Assembly (NCBI GenBank): GCA_005889345.1
Contig: VBFR01000195.1
Location: 1 to 53,994, forward strand
DNA: 53,994 nt
Direction of reading: 5' to 3'
Source of the DNA: Chloroflexota bacterium
Lineage (GTDB): Bacteria; Chloroflexota; Dormibacteria; CF-121
This document shows positions 26,088 to 35,779 of the stretch, piece after piece. The notes beneath the pieces are model-generated. The model was given only the letters and a program-made list of their open reading frames with translations. It had not been told where the DNA came from and searched no databases. Position numbers and translations under genes: made by a program. How positions within the stretch are numbered: the stretch's first letter is position 1; each line of letters opens with the position of its first letter.

Positions 26088-28424
26088 TTATGCGACTTGG
26101 GACAGTGGCGCGACCTTCGGCTCGAGCGCCCAGTCGAGGACCTCACGCACATCCTTGGCCAGGTGAATCGTCATCGCGTCGCGCACGCTCTGTGGCAGGT
26201 CGTCGAGGTCCGCCTCGTTGCGGAACGGCAAGATGACCTCCGTGATCCCGGCCCGGTGCGCCGCCAGCAGTTTCTGCTTGACGCCGCCGATGGGCAGCAC
26301 CTTGCCCTGCAGCGTCACCTCGCCGGTCATGGCCACGGTGCTCTTGACCGACCGCCCGCTGAACAGGCTCACCAGCGCGGTCACCATCGTGACGCCCGCT
26401 GAGGGTCCGTCCTTCGGGATAGCACCCGCCGGCACGTGGACGTGGATCGCCTTCTCCTCGAAGCCGGGCGCGATGCCCAGCTCCGTCGTGTGCGACCGGA
26501 CGTAGGAGAGGCCGATTTGCGCCGATTCTTTCATCACGTCACCAAGCTGGCCGGTCAGGGTCAGGCCCTTCTGGCCATCCATAGCGGCTGCTTCGACGAA
26601 CAGCACCTCACCGCCGACGCCGGTCACGGCCAGCCCGGTGGCAACGCCTGGGACCTCCGTCCGTTCGGCGACTTCCGCGTGGAACTTCGCGCGACCAAGG
26701 TAGGTCTTCACGTCATCGGCGTTGACTTTCACGGGCGCGCTCAGCTTGCCGGCTTCGATCTGCGTCGCAACCTTGCGCAGCAAGCGCCCGAGCTCGCGCT
26801 CGAGGTTGCGGACGCCGGCTTCCCGGGTGTGGTCCGCGATGATGCGCCGCAGCGCCTCCTCGTCGACCGTGACTTCATCGACACCGAGCCCGTTGCGCTC
26901 GAGCTGCCGACGCAACAGATGGTCCCGAGCGATCGCCAGCTTCTCTTCTTCCGTATAACCGTCGAGCCGGATGATCTCCATCCGGTCGAGTAGCGGTCCG
27001 GGGATCGTGTCCGCCACATTCGCCGTTGGGATGAACAGGACTTCTGACAAATCGAGGTCGACTTCCAGATAGTGATCGCGGAATGAGTGGTTCTGCGCCG
27101 GATCGAGCACTTCGAGCAGCGCCGACGAGGGATCGCCGCGCCAGTCGTTGCCGACCTTGTCGATCTCGTCGAGCATGATCACGGGATTACGCGTGCCCGC
27201 CTCTTTTAGCGCGCGCGCGATCCGACCCGGCAGAGCGCCGACGTACGTCCGGCGGTGTCCGCGGATCTCGGCCTCGTCGTGAATGCCGCCGAGTGAAATT
27301 CTGGTGAACTTGCGCCCGAGCGCTCGCGCCACGGACTCACCCAGCGAAGTCTTACCGACGCCGGGCGGCCCCACCAGCGTGATGATGGCTCCGGAGCCCC
27401 GGCCGCCGATCACCTGCAGGCCGCGCGAATCGCGCCGCTTGCGAACGGCGAGGAACTCGATGATGCGGTCTTTCACGTCCTCGAGGCCGGTGTGGTCCTC
27501 ATCGAGGACGCGCCGCGCTTCGACGACGTCGAACTGGTCGACGGTGCGCTTGTTCCAGGGTATGTCGAGCATCCAGTCCAGGTAGTTTCTGATCCAGCCG
27601 GCCTCGGGGTTCTGCTCGCTGGTCCGCTCGAAGCGGTCCAGCTCGCGCTCGACTTCTTTCCGAACGGCTTCGGGCATGCCGGCGTCTTCGATCTTCTTGC
27701 GATACTCGGCGGCGACGTCGCCGTCACCCTCGCCGAGTTCTTTCTTGATGGCTTCCATCTGCTGGCGGAGGAGGAACTCGCGCTGCCGCTTGTCCATGCC
27801 CTCCTGGACGTCGTTGCGGATCTTGTCCTTCAGGGAGGCTTCGGCGAGGATCTCTCGGGTCCACTCGATCAGCTTCTTGAGGCGCAACTCGACGTCGAGC
27901 GTGTCGAGGATCTCGACCTTGCGCTCGAGCGAGAGATCCGGGGAGTACCCGGCCAGGTCGGCGAGCTGGCTGGGCCGGTCGATGCCGCGGACCATCTGAA
28001 TGACTTCGCCGGCGCCACGCAGTTCGAGCAGGTTCTCGATCAGCGCCTTGTACTCGCGGGCGAGGACGTGCGAGGTCTCGGTCAGCGGGTTGACGTCCTG
28101 CGCCGGCTGGGCCAGCACGCGCAAGGCGGTTCCCGTCCCCGCGGCGGCGCTCCCCACCGAGGCCCGATAGAGGCCCTGCAGGATGGCGACCTCGATGCCA
28201 TTGGGTAGCTTTCGGGAATCCTCGAGCTTGGCGACCGTGCCGAAATTGGCAAAGCGCCCCTCGACACGAGGCACGAGCAGAACGAGGCCGTCGCCCTGGC
28301 GAGCGGCGGCGACAGCCGCTTGCGCCTCCTCACGCTCCAACGGGATCGTGACGACCATGTTCGGCAGGACGACCCCGTTGTTCAGCGGCAGTAGAGGTAT
28401 GAAATCGGTTCTAACTTCAGCCAT
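26088..28424 (-). CDS. lon: ATP-dependent protease Lon
   Basis: A 778-residue Lon of bacterial A type: an N-terminal substrate domain (FIPLLPLNNGVVLPNMVVTIPL), AAA+ domain with Walker A GPPGVGKTSLG and Walker B PVIMLDEIDKVG, and a Ser/Lys protease domain with catalytic Ser in KDGPSAGVTMVTALVS and Lys in VLPIGGVKQKLLAAHRAG. It degrades misfolded and regulatory proteins in the cytoplasm. GGAG lies eight bases before the ATG. A 98-base gap separates it from adk upstream, so it probably has its own promoter. No CIRCE (HrcA) element is seen. Confidence 0.98.
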   Translation of the reverse strand: MAEVRTDFIPLLPLNNGVVLPNMVVTIPLEREEAQAAVAAARQGDGLVLLVPRVEGRFANFGTVAKLEDSRKLPNGIEVAILQGLYRASVGSAAAGTGTALRVLAQPAQDVNPLTETSHVLAREYKALIENLLELRGAGEVIQMVRGIDRPSQLADLAGYSPDLSLERKVEILDTLDVELRLKKLIEWTREILAEASLKDKIRNDVQEGMDKRQREFLLRQQMEAIKKELGEGDGDVAAEYRKKIEDAGMPEAVRKEVERELDRFERTSEQNPEAGWIRNYLDWMLDIPWNKRTVDQFDVVEARRVLDEDHTGLEDVKDRIIEFLAVRKRRDSRGLQVIGGRGSGAIITLVGPPGVGKTSLGESVARALGRKFTRISLGGIHDEAEIRGHRRTYVGALPGRIARALKEAGTRNPVIMLDEIDKVGNDWRGDPSSALLEVLDPAQNHSFRDHYLEVDLDLSEVLFIPTANVADTIPGPLLDRMEIIRLDGYTEEEKLAIARDHLLRRQLERNGLGVDEVTVDEEALRRIIADHTREAGVRNLERELGRLLRKVATQIEAGKLSAPVKVNADDVKTYLGRAKFHAEVAERTEVPGVATGLAVTGVGGEVLFVEAAAMDGQKGLTLTGQLGDVMKESAQIGLSYVRSHTTELGIAPGFEEKAIHVHVPAGAIPKDGPSAGVTMVTALVSLFSGRSVKSTVAMTGEVTLQGKVLPIGGVKQKLLAAHRAGITEVILPFRNEADLDDLPQSVRDAMTIHLAKDVREVLDWALEPKVAPLSQVA

Positions 28425-28522
28425 TGGTTCTTCTCCTTCGTGTTCTCGCCAGAAACAACCGGTCGAGACCTTAGGTTTATGCCCAAATTAGTCCCGGCCA
28501 AACGGCACGGCCGCCCGACCGG

Positions 28523-29125
28523 TCAGCTCGCGGTGGGCCGGGTCTTCGGGGCCTCACCGGCCCCAACCAGCGGGCGGATGACGTCGTCGATGGCGGCCGC
28601 CACGGCATCCGGCGGCTGGGCCCCATCGATGAGCCTGAGCTTGCCCTCGTCGCGGTAGTAGCCGATCAGCGGCGCCGTCTGCTCGAGGAAGACGTCGATC
28701 CGGTGGTCGGCGATGTCGGCGCGGTCGTCCTGGCGGTGTCGCTGGCCCAACCGGTCCAGCAGCGACTGCCGGTCGGTCTGCAGGTAGAGAACGGCATCTA
28801 AAGGCCGCTGCAGGTCGGACAGCATCGCGTCCAGGGCTTGCGCCTGCGGCACGGTCCGGGGGAATCCGTCGAGAATAAAGCCGGCCTCGGTATCGGCTTC
28901 GGAAAGTCGGTGCCGGATGATGTCGACGACCAGCTGGTCCGGGACCAGCTCGCCGCGGTCGAGGTAGGAGCGAAGGCGTTGGCCGAGTGGCGTCCCCGCG
29001 TCGACCTGCGCCCGCAGGATATCGCCCGTGGCGATTGCCGGAATCCGATACGTTTCCGTCAGCCTGGCCGCCTGGGTACCCTTGCCGGAGCCGGGCGGCC
29101 CGAGCAGGACGAGATCAAGGGCCAT
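28523..29125 (-). CDS. adk: Adenylate kinase, short-lid form
   Basis: It interconverts 2 ADP with ATP and AMP. The P-loop LLGPPGSGKGTQAA starts about residue 5, followed by ATGDILRAQ, FILDGFPRTVPQA (the AMP and lid hinge region) and RQDDRADIADHRIDVF. The usual LID with four Cys or GRxx motifs is absent: RLGQRHRQDDR bridges directly, so it is the short-lid form of about 200 residues. ATG 29125 is chosen over TTG 29137 because it gives the family's MxLxLLGPPG start. It follows the GT51 gene by two bases, so the two are co-transcribed. Confidence 0.95.
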   Translation of the reverse strand: MALDLVLLGPPGSGKGTQAARLTETYRIPAIATGDILRAQVDAGTPLGQRLRSYLDRGELVPDQLVVDIIRHRLSEADTEAGFILDGFPRTVPQAQALDAMLSDLQRPLDAVLYLQTDRQSLLDRLGQRHRQDDRADIADHRIDVFLEQTAPLIGYYRDEGKLRLIDGAQPPDAVAAAIDDVIRPLVGAGEAPKTRPTAS

Positions 29126-29127
29126 GG

Positions 29128-29862
29128 CTATTTGCAAGGAAAGCCGATGGGCTCGGCATAAGCGGCGGTGGCGGCCTTCTGGCTGATGTACCCATCGTGC
29201 GCCATTTGGGCCAGAACGTTGAACTGCCGAGCTCGGGCGGAGCAGGGATTGCGGTATAGATCGTAGAAAGAGGGGGACTGGGGAAGGCCGGCCAGCATCG
29301 AAGCCTCCGCCAGGTCCAGCTGGGCCGGGCGGCGGTGAAAGTAGATCTCAGCCGCCATGCCGATCCCATAGGCGCCATGCCCGTAGTAGACGGCGTTGAA
29401 GTAGTTCTCCAGGATCGTGTGCTTGTCGAAGCGCGCCTCGACTTTCAAGGCGAGCAGCAGGTTTTCCGGCTTGCGCCAGCCATCATCGTCGTTGTTCATG
29501 TAGACGACTTTCATCAGTTGCTGGCTGAGGGTGCTACCGCCCTGCAGAGCCCGATGCCGGTAGAGATCCGTCAGGACGGCGCGGATCAGACCCTGGGTGT
29601 CGATGCCGCTGTGCTGGTAAAAGCGCTCGTCCTCGATCGCGATCAGCGCCTCGCTCAGTTGATCCGGAATGTCGTCGAGGTGAACCCGCGTTCCACCGTG
29701 TTGCTTGAGCATGGCATCGACGCGCGCAGGCATATTCTCGACTGACGGGGTGACCAGGAGCCCGACGCCAGTGGCGATCCCGAAGAGCGCCGGCAACCCG
29801 AGGGCCAGGGCGACCATCACGGCAACCAACCGCTGCCGCCGCGTCCCAGAAGGGCCCCGCAT
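29128..29862 (-). CDS. Monofunctional peptidoglycan glycosyltransferase (GT51)
   Basis: A 244-residue membrane-anchored enzyme that polymerises lipid II into glycan strands. A basic N-terminus and one membrane helix (about residues 12-36) precede the GT51 domain with the catalytic Glu in AIEDERFYQHSGID, QGGSTLSQQLMKVVY and KPENLLLALKVEARFDKHTILENYFNAVYYGHGAYGI. No transpeptidase domain follows: the protein ends soon after the last GT motif. ATG 29862 lies nine bases after TAGAAT. It is divergent from pdxS with only 45 bases between the starts. Confidence 0.92.
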   Translation of the reverse strand: MRGPSGTRRQRLVAVMVALALGLPALFGIATGVGLLVTPSVENMPARVDAMLKQHGGTRVHLDDIPDQLSEALIAIEDERFYQHSGIDTQGLIRAVLTDLYRHRALQGGSTLSQQLMKVVYMNNDDDGWRKPENLLLALKVEARFDKHTILENYFNAVYYGHGAYGIGMAAEIYFHRRPAQLDLAEASMLAGLPQSPSFYDLYRNPCSARARQFNVLAQMAHDGYISQKAATAAYAEPIGFPCK

Positions 29863-29907
29863 TGCCGGACGATTCTAGTGTCGCGTAGGCAGCAGTAAAA
29901 TAACACT
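29863..29907. promoter_or_regulatory. Compact divergent promoter pair (GT51 / pdxS)
   Basis: 45 bases separate the two start codons. On the minus strand TAGAAT (29872-29877) precedes the GT51 ATG by nine bases. On the plus strand TAAAAT (29896-29901) precedes the pdxS GTG by six. The -35 regions must overlap each other's promoter, so the two could compete for RNA polymerase. Confidence 0.6.
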
Positions 29908-30812
<905 letters not shown>

Positions 30813-30816
<4 letters not shown>

Positions 30817-31403
30817 GCAACACACGCCGCCGGGTCGGCGTCCTTGCGCTGCAGGGCGATTTTCGCGAGCACCTGGCGGCGCTGCGCGCCTGCGAGGTCG
30901 AGGGGGTGCCGATCCGCCTCGCGACTGACCTCGAGGCGGTCGACGCCCTGATCCTACCGGGCGGTGAGAGCACGACGATGGCGCACCTGATGGAGCCCGC
31001 GCTCAAGCAATCGATCCAGCAGCGGGCCGCGGCGGGCATGCCGGTGCTGGGGACCTGCGCGGGAATGATCCTGATGGCCCGAGAGGTCCAGGACGGTCGG
31101 CCGGACCAGGAAACACTCAAGTTGATCGACATCGGCGTGCGGCGCAACGCCTACGGACGTCAGATCGACAGCTTCGAAGCCGATGTCACGTCCGCGGCGA
31201 TTGGGGGTCCCGCGCCGGCGGTCTTCATCCGCGCCCCGCAGCTCACCGGCCGCGCCGCGGACGTCGAGGAGCTCGCCCGGCATGGAGATCAGACCGTAGC
31301 CGTGAAGCAGGGCAATCGTCTCGCGCTCGCCTTCCATCCGGAGTTGACGCCAGACCGGCGGTGGCATCAATACTTTCTGTCACTGAACGGCGAGAGGCGA
31401 TGA
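30813..31403 (+). CDS. pdxT: Pyridoxal 5'-phosphate synthase glutaminase subunit
   Basis: It releases ammonia from glutamine for Pdx[22 protein letters not shown] is the usual N-terminus, the nucleophile Cys is in [11 protein letters not shown], and the His and Glu of the triad are in AFHPELTPD. The 196-residue length is normal. The GTG start overlaps pdxS. Its stop overlaps the start of the next gene as ATGA. Confidence 0.96.
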
Positions 31404-32407
31404 CCCTCAAAGTCCGTCCGGCGCAACTGAAAGATCTCGCGGCTATCGAGGCGCTCTACCGGCAACAGGTGCGCGAAGCGGAGCGCACCCCGCTCAAGCG
31501 CCAGTTCGCGTCCACCCGCCTCTGGTTCCTCCTGAATAGCACCTTCGCCTCGATCTTGCCCATCACCTCGGCCGCCGATTACGTCTACGTGATGGAAGAC
31601 GCGCGCCGCCACGCCATCCAGGGCTTCATCCAGGCGGAGACCGCTGCGCTGGGCCCGAACGTCTGGCAGATTCTCAATCTCTGCCTCAGCCCCGACCTCG
31701 ACCGGTTCAACGATGGGACGGCGCTGCTGGATCATCTTTTCAATGAAGGCCTGAATCGCGGCGTGACGAAATTCGTGGTCCGCGTGCCCGTCGATGACCC
31801 GGTCGCCGATCTCTTCCGTGCCCGCGGCTTCACCGCCTATGCCACCGAGCATGCCTTGCTGAATGAGTCGATCACCCCGAGGCCGATGCCGCCAATGTCG
31901 GGCTGGCGCCCCATGCGCCGCGACGACGAGCTCGGCCTCTACCTTCTTTATTGCGCGACGACACCGAAGTCGGTCGCGGCGGTCGAGGCCGCGAACTTCG
32001 CCGAGTGGCGCCGCAGCTTCGCCTTCGGCCCCCGCGGCGCCCGAATGCCGCGGCGCGCCGGCCAGCCCCGCTTCGTCGTGGAGCGAGTTCAAGTAATTGG
32101 CTGGATGAGCCTGGTGCCCGGTGGCGGCGGGCGTCCCCATACGCTGGGACTGATGGCGGCGGGACAACCGCCAGACTTATGGCCGGCGGTATTACAGCGG
32201 TCGCTCGCCTACGTGGCCCAGCATCATCCGGGACCGGTCTGGTGCAGTCTGCGGCATTATGACGAGGCGGCCATCCGACTGCTGCGCGGCGAGGGCTTCG
32301 AGGTGATTGCCTCCCAAACCCTCATGGTCCGCGAATTGCCGCTGAAAATTCCGGCGCGAATGCGGGTAAGAATCAAGGACAAGCGACTGGTACCTCAATA
32401 TGGCTGA
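31400..32407 (+). CDS. GNAT-like two-lobed protein
   Basis: A 335-residue protein beginning LKVRPAQLKDLAAIEALYRQQV, the form of a GNAT N-acetyltransferase N-terminal motif. A second, degenerate lobe follows (GWRPMRRDDELGLYLLYC, VQVIGWMSLVPG, RLLRGEGFEVIAS). The acetyl-CoA loop is not clear in either half. So the fold is likely but the enzyme activity is unproven. It starts at ATG 31400 within the pdxT stop and runs into the R3H ATPase gene by 8 bases, so it is a member of the pdxST operon. Confidence 0.7.
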   Translation: MTLKVRPAQLKDLAAIEALYRQQVREAERTPLKRQFASTRLWFLLNSTFASILPITSAADYVYVMEDARRHAIQGFIQAETAALGPNVWQILNLCLSPDLDRFNDGTALLDHLFNEGLNRGVTKFVVRVPVDDPVADLFRARGFTAYATEHALLNESITPRPMPPMSGWRPMRRDDELGLYLLYCATTPKSVAAVEAANFAEWRRSFAFGPRGARMPRRAGQPRFVVERVQVIGWMSLVPGGGGRPHTLGLMAAGQPPDLWPAVLQRSLAYVAQHHPGPVWCSLRHYDEAAIRLLRGEGFEVIASQTLMVRELPLKIPARMRVRIKDKRLVPQYG

Positions 32408-33968
32408 AGCAATGCAGGAACTGCGGCGATCCACCAACGGTCTGACCGATGCCGATCCGGCTGAGCTCGACCTGCTCTTCCAGGCGCTGCCGCCGCATCT
32501 CAATCGCGCCGTCAAGCGGCTCGATCACCAGGGCCTGCTCCTCGAGGTCGTCCTCGACCTCGGACGCGAGCCGGAAGCGCGCTTCCCCGAGCACGAGGTC
32601 ATCCTCAACGACACGCCAGTGACGGCCGAAGACCTCGAGTTCGTCGCTACCCGGGTCGGTTCGTTCGGCGACGACAACCGCGCCGGCATCGAGCGGACGC
32701 TGCACCGGATATCGGCGATTCGCAATCGCAGCGGCCAGATCGTCGGCTTGACATGCCGCGTCGGTCGCGCCATCACCGGGACAATCGACATCATCAAGGA
32801 CATGGTCATCGGTGGAAAGAGCATTCTCTTGCTCGGGCGCCCGGGCATTGGCAAGACAACCATGCTGCGCGAGTGCGCGCGGGTTCTTGCCGACGAGATG
32901 AAGAAGCGGGTGGTCATCGTCGACACGTCGAATGAAATTGGCGGCGACGGGGACATCCCCCACCCGGGGATCGGGCGCTCGCGGCGCATGCAGGTCCGCA
33001 CGCCGGCGTTGCAACACGCCGTCATGATCGAGGCGGTCGAGAACCACATGCCGCAGGTGATCGTCATCGACGAAATCGGCACCGAGCTCGAAGCCGTTGC
33101 GGCGCGCACCATCGCCGAGCGCGGGGTGCAGCTGGTTGCGACCGCGCATGGCAACTCGTTGGAGAACCTGCTCGTCAACCCGACGCTCAATGACCTGCTC
33201 GGCGGCATCCAGACCGTGACGCTCTCCGACGAAGAGGCGCGCCGCCGCGGGACCCAGAAGTCCGTCCTTGAGCGCAAGTCGCCGCCGACGTTTGACGTCC
33301 TCGTCGAGATCCACGACCGCGATCGGCTCGCCATCCACCAGCCGCTCGCCGAAGTCGTCGACGCGGCCCTGCGCGGGACGCTCAAGCCACCGCAGATGCG
33401 GATCCGTGGAGCCGACGGCGCCATCGTCGCCCGCATCGCCGAGGCAGCCCCCATGCGAACCGCGGCCGTGCGCGAGCCGTTGGAAGCGCCGCGATCGCGC
33501 AGCCTCCACGAGACGGTCTCGGTCTTTCCCTATGGCGTGAGCCGCAACTACCTGGAGCAGGCGATCAACGAGCTCAAGGTCCCGATCCGCGTCCAGAACC
33601 ACATCGAAGAAGCCGATCTGATCGTGACGCTGAAGAACTACTACCGGCGAAAGGACTCGCCCCTCAAGGAGGCAGAGGCCGACGGCATCCCGATCCAGGT
33701 GCTCAAGAGCAACACCATTACCCAGATCAAGAATGCGCTCAGCCGCGTCTACCAGCTGGACACCCCCGATCCGACGGAGTCGGCGCTACAAGAAACACTG
33801 GAAGGCATCAGCCGCGCCAAGGCGACGAATTCGATGGTCGAGCTCTCACCGCAAAACGCGTACGTGCGGCGTTTGCAGCACCAGCTGGTCGAGCGTCACG
33901 AGCTGACCGCGCGCAGCACCGGAAAGGAGCCAAACCGGCGGCTGCGCATCTACACCACGGCGGACTGA
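32400..33968 (+). CDS. Ycf45-like AAA ATPase with C-terminal R3H domain
   Basis: A 522-residue protein of the group related to SpoIIIAA and plastid Ycf45. An N-terminal DUF-type domain precedes a P-loop ATPase: Walker A LLGRPGIGKTTMLREC (about residue 145), Walker B VIVIDEIGTELEAVAA and sensor-like TAHGNSLENLLVNP. After a linker comes a second alpha/beta segment (VFPYGVSRNYLEQAINEL), then the R3H domain near the end (VELSPQNAYVRRLQHQLVERHEL), known to bind single-stranded nucleic acid. Probably a nucleic-acid-associated motor. No sporulation genes are beside it. Confidence 0.85.
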   Translation: MAEAMQELRRSTNGLTDADPAELDLLFQALPPHLNRAVKRLDHQGLLLEVVLDLGREPEARFPEHEVILNDTPVTAEDLEFVATRVGSFGDDNRAGIERTLHRISAIRNRSGQIVGLTCRVGRAITGTIDIIKDMVIGGKSILLLGRPGIGKTTMLRECARVLADEMKKRVVIVDTSNEIGGDGDIPHPGIGRSRRMQVRTPALQHAVMIEAVENHMPQVIVIDEIGTELEAVAARTIAERGVQLVATAHGNSLENLLVNPTLNDLLGGIQTVTLSDEEARRRGTQKSVLERKSPPTFDVLVEIHDRDRLAIHQPLAEVVDAALRGTLKPPQMRIRGADGAIVARIAEAAPMRTAAVREPLEAPRSRSLHETVSVFPYGVSRNYLEQAINELKVPIRVQNHIEEADLIVTLKNYYRRKDSPLKEAEADGIPIQVLKSNTITQIKNALSRVYQLDTPDPTESALQETLEGISRAKATNSMVELSPQNAYVRRLQHQLVERHELTARSTGKEPNRRLRIYTTAD

Positions 33969-33976
33969 ACTAGTTC

Positions 33977-33998
33977 GTCAGGGTCGCGGGATTCCCGC
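33977..33998 (+). repeat. Palindromic promoter element, copy 2
   Basis: GTCAGGGTCGC followed by GGGATTCCCGC. It ends in ACTGAAAC rather than GTGTGTA. It is 35 bases upstream of copy 3 in the same intergenic region, between the R3H ATPase gene and tmk. Confidence 0.7.
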
Positions 33999-34011
33999 AC
34001 TGAAACCGTTT

Positions 34012-34041
34012 GTCAGGGCCGCGGGATTTCCCGCGTGTGTA
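34012..34041 (+). repeat. Palindromic promoter element, copy 3
   Basis: GTCAGGGCCGCGGGA, then TTTCCCGCGTGTGTA. It differs from copy 1 by one T>C and one extra T in the centre. It directly precedes and touches the -10-like TATAGT (34040-34045) of tmk. Confidence 0.75.
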
Positions 34042-34055
34042 TAGTTCAGCCCAGC

Positions 34056-34727
34056 GTGGAAACCGCGGGGAAGCCAGGCGGGTTCTTCATCAGCTTCGAG
34101 GGGCCCGAGGGCGGTGGAAAGTCGACGCAGATCCATCGCCTGGCCGCATCACTGGCCGAGCAGGGTTATCCCGTGTGGACCACCCGCGAACCGGGGGGCA
34201 CCAGGGTGGGGGAGATGATCCGTCCCATCCTGCTGGGCCGGCAGCAGATCCGGATGACGGCGTGGTCGGAGGCGTTGCTCTTTACGGCCGCGCGGGCTCA
34301 GCACGTCGAGGAGGTGATCCGCCCGCGGCTGACACGCGGCGAACTGGTGCTCTGCGATCGCTACACCGACTCGACGCTCGCCTACCAGGGATTCGGACGC
34401 GGCCTCGATCTGGATACCTTGCGGCGACTGCAGGAGCAGGCGACCGGCGGTCTCCAACCGCAGCTCACCATCTTGCTCAACCTGCCAGTCGAAACCGGCC
34501 TCTCCAGGATTCCCCGCCCATCGCAAGATCGACTGGATCGCGAGACGGCGACGTTTCACGAGCGTGTGCGCGCCGGTTACCAGGAGATGGCGGGGTCCGA
34601 TCCAGGGCGCTGGCGAGAGGTGGACGCCGCTGCCGCGCCGGACCAGGTCGCGCAGCGCATCCTGGCGTTGGCACGCGACGCGCTGCAGCAGGCCGGCGTG
34701 CGCCCGGCGGAGCAGCGATCGGCATGA
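34056..34727 (+). CDS. tmk: Thymidylate kinase
   Basis: It phosphorylates dTMP to dTDP. P-loop FISFEGPEGGGKSTQIHRLA, then TTREPGGTRVGEMIR, CDRYTDSTLAYQGFGRGLD and a LID with RIPRPSQDRLDRETATFHE. I start at GTG 34056, giving VETAGKPGG: the GTG at 34035 lies within the palindromic element, upstream of the TATAGT box that would set the transcription start. The spacing from TATAGT to GTG is 10 bases. The stop overlaps the next start as ATGA. Confidence 0.95.
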   Translation: METAGKPGGFFISFEGPEGGGKSTQIHRLAASLAEQGYPVWTTREPGGTRVGEMIRPILLGRQQIRMTAWSEALLFTAARAQHVEEVIRPRLTRGELVLCDRYTDSTLAYQGFGRGLDLDTLRRLQEQATGGLQPQLTILLNLPVETGLSRIPRPSQDRLDRETATFHERVRAGYQEMAGSDPGRWREVDAAAAPDQVAQRILALARDALQQAGVRPAEQRSA

Positions 34728-35053
34728 AGCTCCTCATCGCCGTGGTGCACAGCGAAGACGCGTCGGCGACCATGGACGCGCTCAATGACCGAGGCATCTC
34801 GGTGACGCGCTTCGCCAGTTCCGGTGGATTCCTGCAGCACAAGAACGTGACGCTGATGACCGGCATCGACGATGACAGGATCGAAGAAGTCCTCGGGCTG
34901 ATCAAGGAGAACTGCCGGACCCGCAGCGAATTCATGAACCCGATGCCGCCGCTGGTCGAGCCGGGCGATTTTTTCGTTCCCTATCCGGTCGAGGTCCAGG
35001 TGGGCGGCGCGACCGTCTTCATCATGAACGTCGACCGCTTCGAAAAGCTCTGA
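34724..35053 (+). CDS. Cyclic-di-AMP receptor, DarA/PstA-like (DUF970)
   Basis: A 109-residue PII-like protein beginning MKLLIAVVHSEDASATMDAL. GISVTRFASSGGFLQHKNVTLMTGI and PVEVQVGGATVFIMNVDRFEKL are the signatures of the DUF970 family, which binds c-di-AMP. The gene commonly follows tmk in Gram-positives, as here, with ATGA overlap. The target of the sensor is unknown. It implies that the organism makes c-di-AMP; the cyclase is not in the window. Confidence 0.92.
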   Translation: MKLLIAVVHSEDASATMDALNDRGISVTRFASSGGFLQHKNVTLMTGIDDDRIEEVLGLIKENCRTRSEFMNPMPPLVEPGDFFVPYPVEVQVGGATVFIMNVDRFEKL

Positions 35054-35757
35054 TCCCCGGGCTCGGGACCGCGCTCAACACCGGTACCGTGCTTGCCGGC
35101 GCCGCCATCGGCCTCACGCTCGGACGGGTCATCCCCGCCAGCCTCCAGCAGACGATCCGTGCCGCCATCGGTCTCTTCGTTGCCGTGATCGGCATCCAGA
35201 TGGCACTAAAAACCCACAATCCGCTGATCTTGCTGATCAGCGTGCTCATCGGCGTCCTGCTCGGTGAGCTGCTCCGGCTCGATGACGGCGTGCGTGCCAT
35301 CGGATCGTGGGCGGAGCGCCGCATGCGTCGTGGCGGTGAACCGGGCCGGGTGAGCCTCGCCTTCGTGACGACCAGCTTGATCTTCTGCGTCGGTCCGCTG
35401 ACGGTGCTCGGCTCCTTCCTCGACGGTACGCGTGGCGATATCACCCTGCTCGCCATCAAGTCCACGCTCGACGGGGTGACCGCGATCGTGTTCGCAGCGA
35501 CCCTGGGGTGGGGCGTGATCCTCTCGGCGGTCAGCGTCCTGGTCGTGCAGGGAAGCCTGACGCTGGTCGCCTTTCTCGTTCACGCCGGCCTGTCCGACCT
35601 GCAAACAGCCGAGCTGACCGCGGCCGGTGGCATCGCGGTGCTGGGCATCGCGGTCGGCCTGCTGGAGCTGCGGCAGATCAAAGTCGCGAACTTCTTACCA
35701 GCCCTGGTCGTCGCGCCGACTCTCGCCGGGATGCTGCATGCCTTCGGAGCGCTCTGA
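35050..35757 (+). CDS. DUF554 membrane protein
   Basis: A polytopic protein of about seven membrane helices of the DUF554/YdfK/YqgA family, function unknown, often proposed as transporter. Family members begin near (M)IPGLGTxxNxGxVLxGxxxG. The sequence here reads IPGLGTALNTGTVLAGAAIG, with a CTG codon at 35050 that overlaps the stop of the c-di-AMP receptor gene. The first regular start, GTG 35089, would cut into this conserved part. I therefore extend to 35050 but hold the start codon as doubtful. It is in the tmk operon. Confidence 0.82.
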   Translation: MIPGLGTALNTGTVLAGAAIGLTLGRVIPASLQQTIRAAIGLFVAVIGIQMALKTHNPLILLISVLIGVLLGELLRLDDGVRAIGSWAERRMRRGGEPGRVSLAFVTTSLIFCVGPLTVLGSFLDGTRGDITLLAIKSTLDGVTAIVFAATLGWGVILSAVSVLVVQGSLTLVAFLVHAGLSDLQTAELTAAGGIAVLGIAVGLLELRQIKVANFLPALVVAPTLAGMLHAFGAL

Positions 35758-35779
35758 CGGATAGACTTAGGCGACTCCG

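Noticed and set aside
26545-26566. GGTCAGGGTCAGG inside lon
   Set aside because: Coding sequence only; no palindrome follows.
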